In this document: piece by piece, positions 16,897 through 25,442 of the stretch
Layout: each line of letters starts with the position of its first letter
Numbering within the stretch: the stretch's first letter is position 1
Assembly (NCBI GenBank): GCA_900316515.1
Contig: ONDE01000006.1
Location: 1 to 64,000, forward strand
Length of the DNA: 64,000 nucleotides
From: an uncultured Bacteroidales bacterium
GTDB taxonomy: Bacteria; Bacteroidota; Bacteroidia; Bacteroidales; P3
Direction: 5' to 3'
Notes under the pieces: model-generated
The model's input: only the letters and a program-made list of their open reading frames with translations
What the model was told of the DNA's origin: nothing
Database searches by the model: none
Translations under genes and position numbers: made by a program

Positions 16897-17844
16897 ATGG
16901 CAACGACTATTTATACATATTTACACAACGATGACCTTAATGGTTCCAGAATTGTCAGCATGGACGATTGCATGTGCAAACTATATAATATTATGCGAGA
17001 TGATCTGGACTTTATGAAGGATTTTGAGAAGGATCTGCAATCACCCGCCTTATATATCTTGATTAACAAAGAGAAATCAAAGGCATATATTGGAGAAACA
17101 GATGACTTTATAAAAAGGATTCCTCAGCATAGTATCAAAAAAGACTTTTGGACAGAAGTAATGGTGTTTTTGGGAACGAATGAAGACACTTTAAGTAAAA
17201 CAGAAGTTCAATATTTAGAATATTTGGCCCTTGAGAAAGCAAAATTAGTCAGGTCGTATGATCTTTCTGAGAACACTCAGGGTGGAAAGATTCCACACAT
17301 GAATGTTATGCAAAAGGGTAAAACAGACAAGTTCTTCAAGTATGTTCAGTTTTTGGCCAAGTTTGTAGGATGTGATATTTTTGAGAAGCGACCGAATGTT
17401 GTTCTAAGAACATCATTGGGTTCCCCTACTCCCAAGGTATTACCCTCTCCCATTGCTCTAACTAGTGAAGATTTAAAGGGGAACATTAAGTTATCCTTAA
17501 ACGGGGAAGGGGCATACTCCAAAAGGGAAATGGTACTTCAGATTGTTAAAGAATATGTAAAACAATTCCCCGACACCTCGTTCGATGACCTTAAGGCGGT
17601 CTTTAACCGGGATTATCTTCAGCGGTTTGCTTCTAATGAATTTCTGCAACATGATATTGAGAAAGCGCGAAATTGGAGAGAGAGGGGAGAAGATCATGTT
17701 CATTATTTCATTGAAGACAAGGATGTTTTGGTTAGTGGAGACGGTGTCCAGTTCGTCGTATGTGTTGAATGGGACAAAAACAACATTATCAATGTACTTG
17801 GAATTGCTCAAACATTAGGCTGGAAATTTGAGATTGTAAAATAA
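16897..17844 (+). CDS. GIY-YIG nuclease family protein
   Basis: A 315-residue protein. Its GIY-YIG module lies at about 48-140, with the motif pair ALYILI (51-56) and AYIGET (about 65-70), an Arg in DFIKR, and Glu in TEVQYLEYLA. The C-terminal domain (about 200-315, starting AYSKREMVLQIVKEYV) is unassigned. The stop overlaps the next gene's ATG by one base, so it is translationally tied to the methyltransferases. In an R-M operon it could be an extra nuclease, a Vsr-like repair enzyme for 5mC deamination, or a second effector. The canonical LlaJI operon does not have such a gene that I know of. DNA here is clearly AT-rich compared with flanking housekeeping genes. Confidence 0.75.
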   Translation: MATTIYTYLHNDDLNGSRIVSMDDCMCKLYNIMRDDLDFMKDFEKDLQSPALYILINKEKSKAYIGETDDFIKRIPQHSIKKDFWTEVMVFLGTNEDTLSKTEVQYLEYLALEKAKLVRSYDLSENTQGGKIPHMNVMQKGKTDKFFKYVQFLAKFVGCDIFEKRPNVVLRTSLGSPTPKVLPSPIALTSEDLKGNIKLSLNGEGAYSKREMVLQIVKEYVKQFPDTSFDDLKAVFNRDYLQRFASNEFLQHDIEKARNWRERGEDHVHYFIEDKDVLVSGDGVQFVVCVEWDKNNIINVLGIAQTLGWKFEIVK

Positions 17845-18977
17845 TGGCCAAGAGGGAAGTATATAAAATGATTGATCTTTTCGCTGGATGCGGAGGATTA
17901 AGTTTGGGTTTGGAGCAATCCGGGTTTACTCCATGGTTTGTAAACGAAATAGTAGAACAATTTGTCAATACATATAAATACAATCATACTCTTTCTGACG
18001 AGCATTATTATATTGGTGATATTGCTAAATTGAATGATGATATCGATAAATACAAAAAGCTGTTTAATGGTATAACTCTTGTTTGTGGAGGTCCTCCGTG
18101 TCAGGGTTTTTCTATGGCTAATCGGCAAAGACTTATTGATGATCCTCGAAACAGTTTATACAAGCAATACCTGATATTCCTTAATCATGTTCGACCCACA
18201 TTTTTCATTATGGAGAACGTGAAAGGTATGATGAATAAGTTTGACGAGATTATTCAGAACTTTAACGATTACCTTGGGGAGGAGTATCAGTTTGATTATT
18301 CGATTTTAAAAGCTCAAGACTATGGTGTCCCTCAAAATCGAGAGCGATTCATAATGATTGGGAATCGTATTGGAATTCCCCCTAAGAAAATATTCGTGGA
18401 AATTGAGAAAAGCAAAAGACAATCGTTTGTTTTAAGGGATGCCCTAATTGGATTGCCTCACTTGGAGCCAAGGAAACAAAAGGGTGCAAAAGATATTGAG
18501 AATGATGAATCTGGGTATACAGAAAGGGATTTTGAATACATAAAGAATGGTTTCTATAACTTCATTAATGACGGTCGGGAAATTCACAAACTCTATAACC
18601 ACAAAAATAGGTATAATAACCCTCGCGATCTAGAGATATACAGAAGACTTCCTCAAGGTGCAAATTCACTTCACGAATCAATAGCTGACATAATGCCCTA
18701 TAAACGGCGTAATGACATCTTTAAAGATAAGTATTACAAACTGGATGAAAACCAAATATGTAAAACCATTACTTCCCACATGAAGTTCGATTGCAATATG
18801 TATATTCATCCGTGGGAAGCTAGAGGATTAAGCCCAAGAGAAGCTGCCCGTATTCAGACATTTCCGGATGATTATTATTTCACGGGTGCCCAAAATATGT
18901 GGTATGCACAGATTGGCAATGCAGTACCAGTAAAACTTGCTAAAGCTATAGGAGACGGCATAATGAAGTTTTTATGA
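17844..18977 (+). CDS. C5-cytosine DNA methyltransferase 1 (LlaJI-type M1)
   Basis: A 377-residue Dcm-family enzyme transferring a methyl group from SAM to C5 of cytosine. Motif I is DLFAGCGGLS (11-20), motif IV GGPPCQGFS with catalytic C86, motif VI FFIMENVKGM, motif VIII QNRERFIMIG, and motifs IX/X GNAVPVKLAKAIGDGI. The target-recognition domain lies at about 215-310. It overlaps its upstream neighbour by 1 bp and the second methyltransferase by 4 bp (ATGA). Two C5 enzymes in tandem ahead of McrB/McrC-like genes match the LlaJI arrangement, where each methylates one strand of an asymmetric site. The actual target here is unknown. Confidence 0.93.
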   Translation: MAKREVYKMIDLFAGCGGLSLGLEQSGFTPWFVNEIVEQFVNTYKYNHTLSDEHYYIGDIAKLNDDIDKYKKLFNGITLVCGGPPCQGFSMANRQRLIDDPRNSLYKQYLIFLNHVRPTFFIMENVKGMMNKFDEIIQNFNDYLGEEYQFDYSILKAQDYGVPQNRERFIMIGNRIGIPPKKIFVEIEKSKRQSFVLRDALIGLPHLEPRKQKGAKDIENDESGYTERDFEYIKNGFYNFINDGREIHKLYNHKNRYNNPRDLEIYRRLPQGANSLHESIADIMPYKRRNDIFKDKYYKLDENQICKTITSHMKFDCNMYIHPWEARGLSPREAARIQTFPDDYYFTGAQNMWYAQIGNAVPVKLAKAIGDGIMKFL

Positions 18978-20041
18978 ATCATGTAGAACTATTTGCTGGG
19001 GTTGGAGGCTTTAGACGAGCAGTGGATCTTATCTCAAAAGATTTAGGCGTACCGATTCATACTGTGGCCTATTCTGAAATAGAGAAGAAAGCTATTGATA
19101 CGTACAATGCCAATTACAACACAATTGGTGAGCTGGCAATGGGTGACATTGTGACATTTGTGAAAGACGGGCAAGCCATGAAAAGCCTTCCAAAATATGA
19201 CATATTGTCCGGAGGTTTTCCCTGCCAAACATTTAGTATGATGGGAAGCCAGGAAGGATTTGATGAAGCAAGGGGGCAAATGTTCTTCCGTATTATGGAC
19301 ATGATAAACGAGAGACATCCTCGTTATGTCCTTCTAGAAAACGTGAAGAATTTAATGAACCATGATAAAGGGAATACGATTTCTGTTATCAAGAAAGAAC
19401 TTGAGGCTGCTGGATATATCGTCAAGATGGATGTTTTTAACTCGAACGATTTTGGACTTCCACAAAAGCGGAATAGGACTATCATTTTTGCCAGAAGAAA
19501 AGAACTAGGTGACTTTGAATTCTCGTCAGAATTGGTAAAAAAAGAGTTTGACGGAATAAGACGGGAAGAGTGCTCTTTGTTGTTTTACGAATCCGTTATT
19601 GATATTCTAGAAAAGCAAGTTGATGAGAAATATTACCTTTCCGATAAGATAAAGCCCACACTTTTAAGTGATGGAAGTGCAGGTTTTAAGTCAAAATCAG
19701 AAATTGATCAAATAATTGCACGCCCATTAACTGCTACAATGCATAAAATGCATAGAGCCTGTCAAGACAATTATTATAGTGACCAGTTTATTCAGTCAGA
19801 GGGTAAAAATATGCCCTCTAAACTAATGACAAAAGCACAGCTTGCAAAAATACCCATACGAAAACTTACACCCAAAGAAGCATTTATGTTACAGGGGTTC
19901 CCAATTGATTTTGCGACCAAAGCAAGTAGAGCAAAGGTCGCTGATGGTGCAATGTACAAACAAGCGGGCAATGCTGTAAGTGTAAATACTATATATGCAG
20001 TATTATATTACCTGGTAAATAACAAAATAATACATCAATAA
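18974..20041 (+). CDS. C5-cytosine DNA methyltransferase 2 (LlaJI-type M2)
   Basis: 355 residues. Motif I is ELFAGVGGFRRA, motif IV SGGFPCQTFS with catalytic C84, motif VI VLLENVKNLM, motif VIII LPQKRNRTIIFA and motif X KQAGNAVSVNTIYAVLYYL. It is divergent from the first methyltransferase, as expected if each recognises a different strand of one asymmetric site. Its ATG lies inside the last codons of methyltransferase 1 (ATGA overlap), and the AAA+ gene begins 2 bp after its stop. AT-rich composition is shared with the GIY-YIG gene and the first part of the next gene. Confidence 0.93.
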   Translation: MNHVELFAGVGGFRRAVDLISKDLGVPIHTVAYSEIEKKAIDTYNANYNTIGELAMGDIVTFVKDGQAMKSLPKYDILSGGFPCQTFSMMGSQEGFDEARGQMFFRIMDMINERHPRYVLLENVKNLMNHDKGNTISVIKKELEAAGYIVKMDVFNSNDFGLPQKRNRTIIFARRKELGDFEFSSELVKKEFDGIRREECSLLFYESVIDILEKQVDEKYYLSDKIKPTLLSDGSAGFKSKSEIDQIIARPLTATMHKMHRACQDNYYSDQFIQSEGKNMPSKLMTKAQLAKIPIRKLTPKEAFMLQGFPIDFATKASRAKVADGAMYKQAGNAVSVNTIYAVLYYLVNNKIIHQ

Positions 20042-20043
20042 AT

Positions 20044-22956
20044 ATGGAAGAGATTGTCAAACATATCAACGACACTAACGCCAGTTATAGGACATTGAAT
20101 GCCGGAGATGCAAAGAATACAGATCTGTTCTTGGACAATGAGCATTTTGAATTATTCAAAGAGGCAGGTGATAGTGTAACCGTAAGATTTAAAAAGGAAA
20201 ATCTACAGAAAGCCATTCTGTTTATTGCATCGATTCTTCCAAGAAAATATGATAATTCTTCGACTCATAAATCGATACCCTTTTCTACGTCATTCGTCCT
20301 TGACCAATTGGCCTTTCTAGATGCATTTTTTACATTAGAGGGGAAGAGCGTCGAGACTCGTACGCAAGTATGGAACGCGAGAAAGGATATTCAGAAAAAG
20401 AATGGAGATATTGATAGTAGGTTCTATTTTAATGGTTTGCTTGAGGATGTATCATATAAAAGTATTGATGGGAATATAAAAACCGCAAAATTCACTATCA
20501 GAAATTATGTTGCAGGTGGATACTCTGATTTACATATAAAGAAGGCTGTTGATGGCATTTTTGATGTTTGGGTAACTAATGCACTAGAGCCATATTATGA
20601 TAAAAAAGAGCAAGGACTCGAAGATATTTACAGGGATTCGAACCAGCTCCAGCAAATCTACTATGGCGCACCTGGGACGGGTAAATCCCATAAGATAAAA
20701 GAACAGACACAAGGGGACGACACCGTAATCCGAACGACTTTCCACCCCGACAGCGACTACTCTACCTTTGTCGGGTGCTATAAACCGACCAAAGAATCGA
20801 CGAGCACTTTAAGCCTTCACAAGCTTCATTCAATATATCCGGATTTCAAAAGCAAAGCGAGTGACCGCCCGTTGCATAGATTTATCGCGAAATACCATGA
20901 CTCCTTCCGTTTATTGACGGCGAAAGAGGCCGAATTGGTATTCGACAAATACGAAACTCCCTCTACCATATCAGCAGAGATACCCAAAATCATGTCTGCG
21001 ATAGAAGAGATTCCTTCCACTCAAACCATCACTTATTCCTTCGTCAAACAAGCTTTCACGAAAGCCTATATACAGGCTTGGGAGAAGATGTGCCGCACGA
21101 CACCTTCCGCAACGCCCACCGCCACCATTCCTGCCGGCAGCGCCACCTCACCTTACTCCAAAACAGGTAAACTCGGAGCAAACTCCACATTCAAGTATGA
21201 CCCCCAGGGTGCTACTCTTTCCGAGGATGAAATGGACAAATTGAATGAGGTTGACAATTTCGATTTCCCATTCGAGGGAATTGACAATTTCGCAGAGTTG
21301 CACAACAGTGGAATAACGGTAGTGGTCACGGACAAGCCTCAAGAAGACGACGAACGTTACCACAAGAAAATTAAGTTCACGGCAAAGGATATAAGGGAAC
21401 TCTACGCCCTGTGGGAAAACGATAAAAAACGTTATTGGTTTTTGGGAGAGCAAGGCTTGCTGCGAATAATATATGATAAACTAAAAAAGGAAAAGAAGTT
21501 AAAAGAGGATTCTGGAGAGATATTAGTGACGGACCCCCTAGTTAAGTTAAAAGACTACACGGGTGAAAGTGTTACCATTGAAATTAATGAGAGTAACACG
21601 TTATTAGGCAAATATGTTTCAAACACAAAGACGGTCTATCTCTATAAAGACAACATCAGAATTTGGGGTCATGGCGAGGAACTTGAGCTGCTTTGTGCAG
21701 TTTATGTCCACGAGATGTTCCACGCTTATTTCGATATGGTTCCCCACCAAACCATATCAGAAATAGAAGAACCCATAGTGGAATGCAGCACATTGTGTTT
21801 CCTTGAGCTGTTCGACAGCGCAATCTGCAACGTCTACCTTGATCATCATGTAAGGAGGAAACAGCAATCCTCTGCGATATGCTACTATGGATTTGGCGCC
21901 TACCTCTATGAGAACAGGAGCCTTGACTGGATGAAACTATATCAAAATGGATTTGGCAAGATAATTGCAAATTCGCCCATTGTAGAACAATATAAAAACA
22001 AGTTCTTCCCGGCATATCGTTTTGCCGAGGAACAGTCGACAATGGACATTCTATACAGCATCCTGAATCCTCAAAGCAAAGCGGTATTTGACAAATCGGA
22101 CCAGTTCCTTATCATCGAGGAGATAAACCGAGGCAACTGCGCCCAGATCTTCGGCGACCTGTTCCAGCTGCTCGACAGGAACGAAAATGGCTATTCGGAG
22201 TATCCCATCGTGCCTGACGACGACCTGAAGAACGTGTTGGCCGAGGATTTTGCAGGACTCACGTTGGGGGCAGATGTCAAGAGCCGCATCGACGCCATCT
22301 TCAAGGAGAACTATCCTGCCGGCATTGCAGACAAGATACTGAGTGGCGAACTGCTGGTGTTGCCGGAGAACCTCTACATCTGGGCGACGATGAACACCAG
22401 CGACCAGAGCCTTTTCCCGATAGACAGCGCCTTCAAGCGCAGATGGGATTGGGAATACCTGCCTATAGGATACAAGAACAGCCATTGGACAATAAAGATT
22501 GGCGAGAAGGAATACAACTGGACAGACTTCCAGCGCAAGGTCAACGAGAAAATCTACGGTGTGGACAACTCGGAGGACAAGCAACTGGGCGACTTCTTCG
22601 TGAACGCCGACAGAACGGGCAACGTAATCTCCGCCGACACCCTCCTCAACAAGATACTGTTCTATATCTGGAACGATGTCTGCAAGGACGACCCCGACCA
22701 GATATTCCGTTGGATTGACGACAAAAAAGAAGAAAAGAGCATCAAGTTCTCGGAGTTCTTCGCTGCCGACAAAGACACGAAGCTGCAAGGCTTTATGGAA
22801 TTCCTCGAGGTTCCTGAACGAGGAAAGCCTGCCGTAGCCGGGGGCTCGGAAGACGCGGAAAAACCGGCAGAAGCCGAAGGAGAAGTGACATCCGCCGAGG
22901 AAGAAACGGCACCCGCCGAGGAAGAAACGACACCCGCCGAGGAAGAAACACTGTAA
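20044..22956 (+). CDS. McrB-like AAA+ GTPase with embedded HExxH metallopeptidase-like domain (LlaJI R1-type)
   Basis: 970 residues. The N-terminal region (1-195) probably recognises DNA. The AAA+ core starts with Walker A GAPGTGKS (208-215) and continues through TFHPDSDYSTFVGCYKP to ITYSFVKQAFTKAYIQAW (ends 346). Instead of reaching Walker B within about 20 residues, as usual in this family, some 335 residues intervene. Then comes QFLIIEEINRGNCAQIFGDL (E692/E693), the McrB-type sensor NLYIWATMNTSDQS, and R-fingers in FKRRWDWEY. The insertion contains H556-E-M-F-H560 in AVYVHEMFHAYFD, with E576 or E580 as possible third ligand: a zincin signature. The C-terminal tail is repeated AEEET. The gene is a composition mosaic, with an AT-rich start and insertion and a GC-rich Walker B half. 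It pairs with the McrC-like gene. Confidence 0.85.
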   Translation: MEEIVKHINDTNASYRTLNAGDAKNTDLFLDNEHFELFKEAGDSVTVRFKKENLQKAILFIASILPRKYDNSSTHKSIPFSTSFVLDQLAFLDAFFTLEGKSVETRTQVWNARKDIQKKNGDIDSRFYFNGLLEDVSYKSIDGNIKTAKFTIRNYVAGGYSDLHIKKAVDGIFDVWVTNALEPYYDKKEQGLEDIYRDSNQLQQIYYGAPGTGKSHKIKEQTQGDDTVIRTTFHPDSDYSTFVGCYKPTKESTSTLSLHKLHSIYPDFKSKASDRPLHRFIAKYHDSFRLLTAKEAELVFDKYETPSTISAEIPKIMSAIEEIPSTQTITYSFVKQAFTKAYIQAWEKMCRTTPSATPTATIPAGSATSPYSKTGKLGANSTFKYDPQGATLSEDEMDKLNEVDNFDFPFEGIDNFAELHNSGITVVVTDKPQEDDERYHKKIKFTAKDIRELYALWENDKKRYWFLGEQGLLRIIYDKLKKEKKLKEDSGEILVTDPLVKLKDYTGESVTIEINESNTLLGKYVSNTKTVYLYKDNIRIWGHGEELELLCAVYVHEMFHAYFDMVPHQTISEIEEPIVECSTLCFLELFDSAICNVYLDHHVRRKQQSSAICYYGFGAYLYENRSLDWMKLYQNGFGKIIANSPIVEQYKNKFFPAYRFAEEQSTMDILYSILNPQSKAVFDKSDQFLIIEEINRGNCAQIFGDLFQLLDRNENGYSEYPIVPDDDLKNVLAEDFAGLTLGADVKSRIDAIFKENYPAGIADKILSGELLVLPENLYIWATMNTSDQSLFPIDSAFKRRWDWEYLPIGYKNSHWTIKIGEKEYNWTDFQRKVNEKIYGVDNSEDKQLGDFFVNADRTGNVISADTLLNKILFYIWNDVCKDDPDQIFRWIDDKKEEKSIKFSEFFAADKDTKLQGFMEFLEVPERGKPAVAGGSEDAEKPAEAEGEVTSAEEETAPAEEETTPAEEETL

Positions 22957-22968
22957 CCCCACAGCACC

Positions 22969-25347
22969 ATGCTGCTTTTTATAGAGAAATACCCATACGA
23001 GTTGAGCTATCCCATACGTGAGGGCCTCACGGTGAGGGATGCCTTGAGCGGCGTGGTCTCTTTTGGCGTGAAGGAAGCCACCTACAAGCCGGAGTATGTG
23101 GGATACTGCTACAGCAAGGCGGCCGACGACGTGGTGTTCTTCCTGCCCAAGGTGGTGCTGACGGGTGCCCAAAACGAGGACAAAGAAGCCGACACCATCT
23201 TCGGCGCCGACCCCAAGAAGATCATAGACTTCGACTCGAAGGAGCTGGAAGGATATTTCAAAGAGAAAGAGGACGATAGGACAAAATACAAGGACTTCCT
23301 GTCGGAACTTGCCATCTGGATTTACCGCACCATAAGCGTCTACAAGAAAGATTACAACGACAACATACTAGAGTCGCGACAGATAGAGAGCAAGAGCACG
23401 GGGCACAAGGTGAAGCACAACACGCTGCTCGACGTCATCATCGCCCTGCGTGACTTCAACCGCCACAACCAAGACTACATCACCTTCGTGGCAAGGAACA
23501 TGCACCGGGGGTTCAACAAGATTCAATGGACAAAGACCATCAGCAAGAGCCAGGCGATCATCGCCGACGGGGTCCCGATATACATAGACCCTGTGAACAA
23601 GAAGAAGGTGGTGAACTTCGACGAAGAGCTGCTGGTAATCTATTTGTCCATCCTCAGGTATATAGCGGAGGAGCACGGATTCTCGTTCAACATCAACATC
23701 AACTACGACCTCATCCCGACAAAGGTCATCAAGAGCAAATACATCAAAAACAACTACGGCACACGGCGTCTACGACAGATAAAGTACAAATACTTTTCGG
23801 ACAAAGCCTTGCGGATATGGGATTTGTGCTACGCCTTTTTTGACAGGGAGCACAAGATAACGATGAAGGTGCCGGAAGACGACTTCCTGCTGGCCAAGAA
23901 ATTCGAGCACATCTTCGAAGTGATGATAGACAAACTTGTGGCGGGGAAAGACAGAGAGATGCTGCCCGAGGAACTTACGTCACAGGCGGACGGCAAGTTG
24001 GTCGACCACATGTATATCGACAAGGGGTTGCTCATCGAGTCGGAATGGGAAAAGGAGCAGATATACTTTATAGGCGACAGCAAATACTACAAGAGGGAAA
24101 AGACGGGCGATGTGAGACTCCCGGCAGGGTCGATCTACAAGCAATACACCTATGCGAGGAATGTGATACAATGGAACATGAACCTGTTCCTTGGATTGCC
24201 GGAGACAGAAAAACGGAGGTCGAAAGCGAAGAAAGCGGAAATAATGAAGAGGCAGCCACAGCTGCGCGACGACCTTACGGAAGGCTATAACCCCATCCCC
24301 AACTTCTTCATCTCGGCCCATATCCCCAGCAAGAGCAACGGCGAGGACAAGTTCCTCTCGTTTGCGAACGACGGCTTGCGAAAAGAAAAGAGCATACGGC
24401 TGAACCGGCATTTCGAGAACCGCCTCTTCGACCGCGACACCCTGCTGCTCTGCCACTACGACGTGAATTTCCTGTTCATCGTGGCGCTCTACGGGCGCGA
24501 CAACAAGAAACGGCAGGAGGAATGGCGCGAAAAGGTGAGGAAAGAGTTCCGGAAGAGTATCATGGACACATTAAACAACCTTTACACCTTCTCCATCCTG
24601 CAGCCAAGAGAAGGGAAGGATTGCTACGGTTACATAAAAGAAAACTTCCACAAACTCAACGGCAAGATCTACCGTCCTCAGAAGGGCGGCAACTACCTTA
24701 TCCTGGCCTTGATGAAGAAGGAGGCAGGAAAGTTTGACAAGATATTTGGCGATTCCACCGCGAGGGAGATAGAGAAGAACGAGGACTTGAATCATGATTT
24801 GGAGGGCTATTTCCACAAGAAGGACCTGAAGGAGCTGGGAGAGCTCCTGGAGATGGGAGAAAATCTGAAGATTGAAGGTATTCCCGATGTCGGCACGCTG
24901 GACGAAGGTGACTATGAGCGCAGCAGCAAAGGACCATATCTGCTGTCGACTGTCGACCCATACGTCAATGCCAATATTACCGAGATTGCGGAAGGGAAAG
25001 CCACGTGCTTTGTCTCCGGCTATAATGCGTTGCTGTCAGGCATCGATTTCAACCGGATAAAATATCTGGCGGTCGTGATCGAGCATATTGTGGCAGGATA
25101 TTACAAAGTAGAATCCTGTGATATATTTAACGCCGCCGAAATCCTTGAAGAGGCGAAAAAGACCGGCAGTAAACCCTATAAGGGATACGACAAGCCCTAT
25201 CGCGTAAAGTTTGTGCTTGGCGACTATACTCCGCTTAAAGCGCCATTCACTTACGGTATCGACAGAAATGCGGCCAAGGGAGTTGAAATGCCCGCAAAAG
25301 TCTTTAGAGAATATTGCATGAAGGGTGTTCAAACCACACACGAATGA
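22969..25347 (+). CDS. McrC-like restriction nuclease (LlaJI R2-type)
   Basis: 792 residues with the layout of LlaJI-family restriction proteins: an N-terminal region that docks to the AAA+ partner, and a PD-(D/E)xK nuclease core around residues 345-385. The core contains KEQIYFIGDSKYYKR; the Asp and Lys of D-S-K are the likely catalytic pair, with an upstream Glu in the VDHMYIDKGLLIESE strand. The C-terminal third (about 460-790) is family-specific and unassigned. It starts 12 bp after the AAA+ stop. The partner should supply GTP-driven translocation or assembly and this protein the cut. The gene is GC-rich, unlike the methyltransferases of the same operon. Confidence 0.82.
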   Translation: MLLFIEKYPYELSYPIREGLTVRDALSGVVSFGVKEATYKPEYVGYCYSKAADDVVFFLPKVVLTGAQNEDKEADTIFGADPKKIIDFDSKELEGYFKEKEDDRTKYKDFLSELAIWIYRTISVYKKDYNDNILESRQIESKSTGHKVKHNTLLDVIIALRDFNRHNQDYITFVARNMHRGFNKIQWTKTISKSQAIIADGVPIYIDPVNKKKVVNFDEELLVIYLSILRYIAEEHGFSFNININYDLIPTKVIKSKYIKNNYGTRRLRQIKYKYFSDKALRIWDLCYAFFDREHKITMKVPEDDFLLAKKFEHIFEVMIDKLVAGKDREMLPEELTSQADGKLVDHMYIDKGLLIESEWEKEQIYFIGDSKYYKREKTGDVRLPAGSIYKQYTYARNVIQWNMNLFLGLPETEKRRSKAKKAEIMKRQPQLRDDLTEGYNPIPNFFISAHIPSKSNGEDKFLSFANDGLRKEKSIRLNRHFENRLFDRDTLLLCHYDVNFLFIVALYGRDNKKRQEEWREKVRKEFRKSIMDTLNNLYTFSILQPREGKDCYGYIKENFHKLNGKIYRPQKGGNYLILALMKKEAGKFDKIFGDSTAREIEKNEDLNHDLEGYFHKKDLKELGELLEMGENLKIEGIPDVGTLDEGDYERSSKGPYLLSTVDPYVNANITEIAEGKATCFVSGYNALLSGIDFNRIKYLAVVIEHIVAGYYKVESCDIFNAAEILEEAKKTGSKPYKGYDKPYRVKFVLGDYTPLKAPFTYGIDRNAAKGVEMPAKVFREYCMKGVQTTHE

Positions 25348-25368
25348 CCGACACGATGGCACCCGAGC

Positions 25369-25390
25369 TACGACATCACGGCATGTCGTA
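25369..25390 (+). terminator. Hairpin after the McrC-like gene
   Basis: TACGACAT (25369-25376) pairs with ATGTCGTA (25383-25390) around a 6-base loop, 21 bp after the stop. No T-run follows, so it is a weak terminator candidate. Confidence 0.4.
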
Positions 25391-25442
25391 TATCCACAGC
25401 AAAGGTACGAAACTGGAGCTGTGTTGATTTTATCAATATTGC

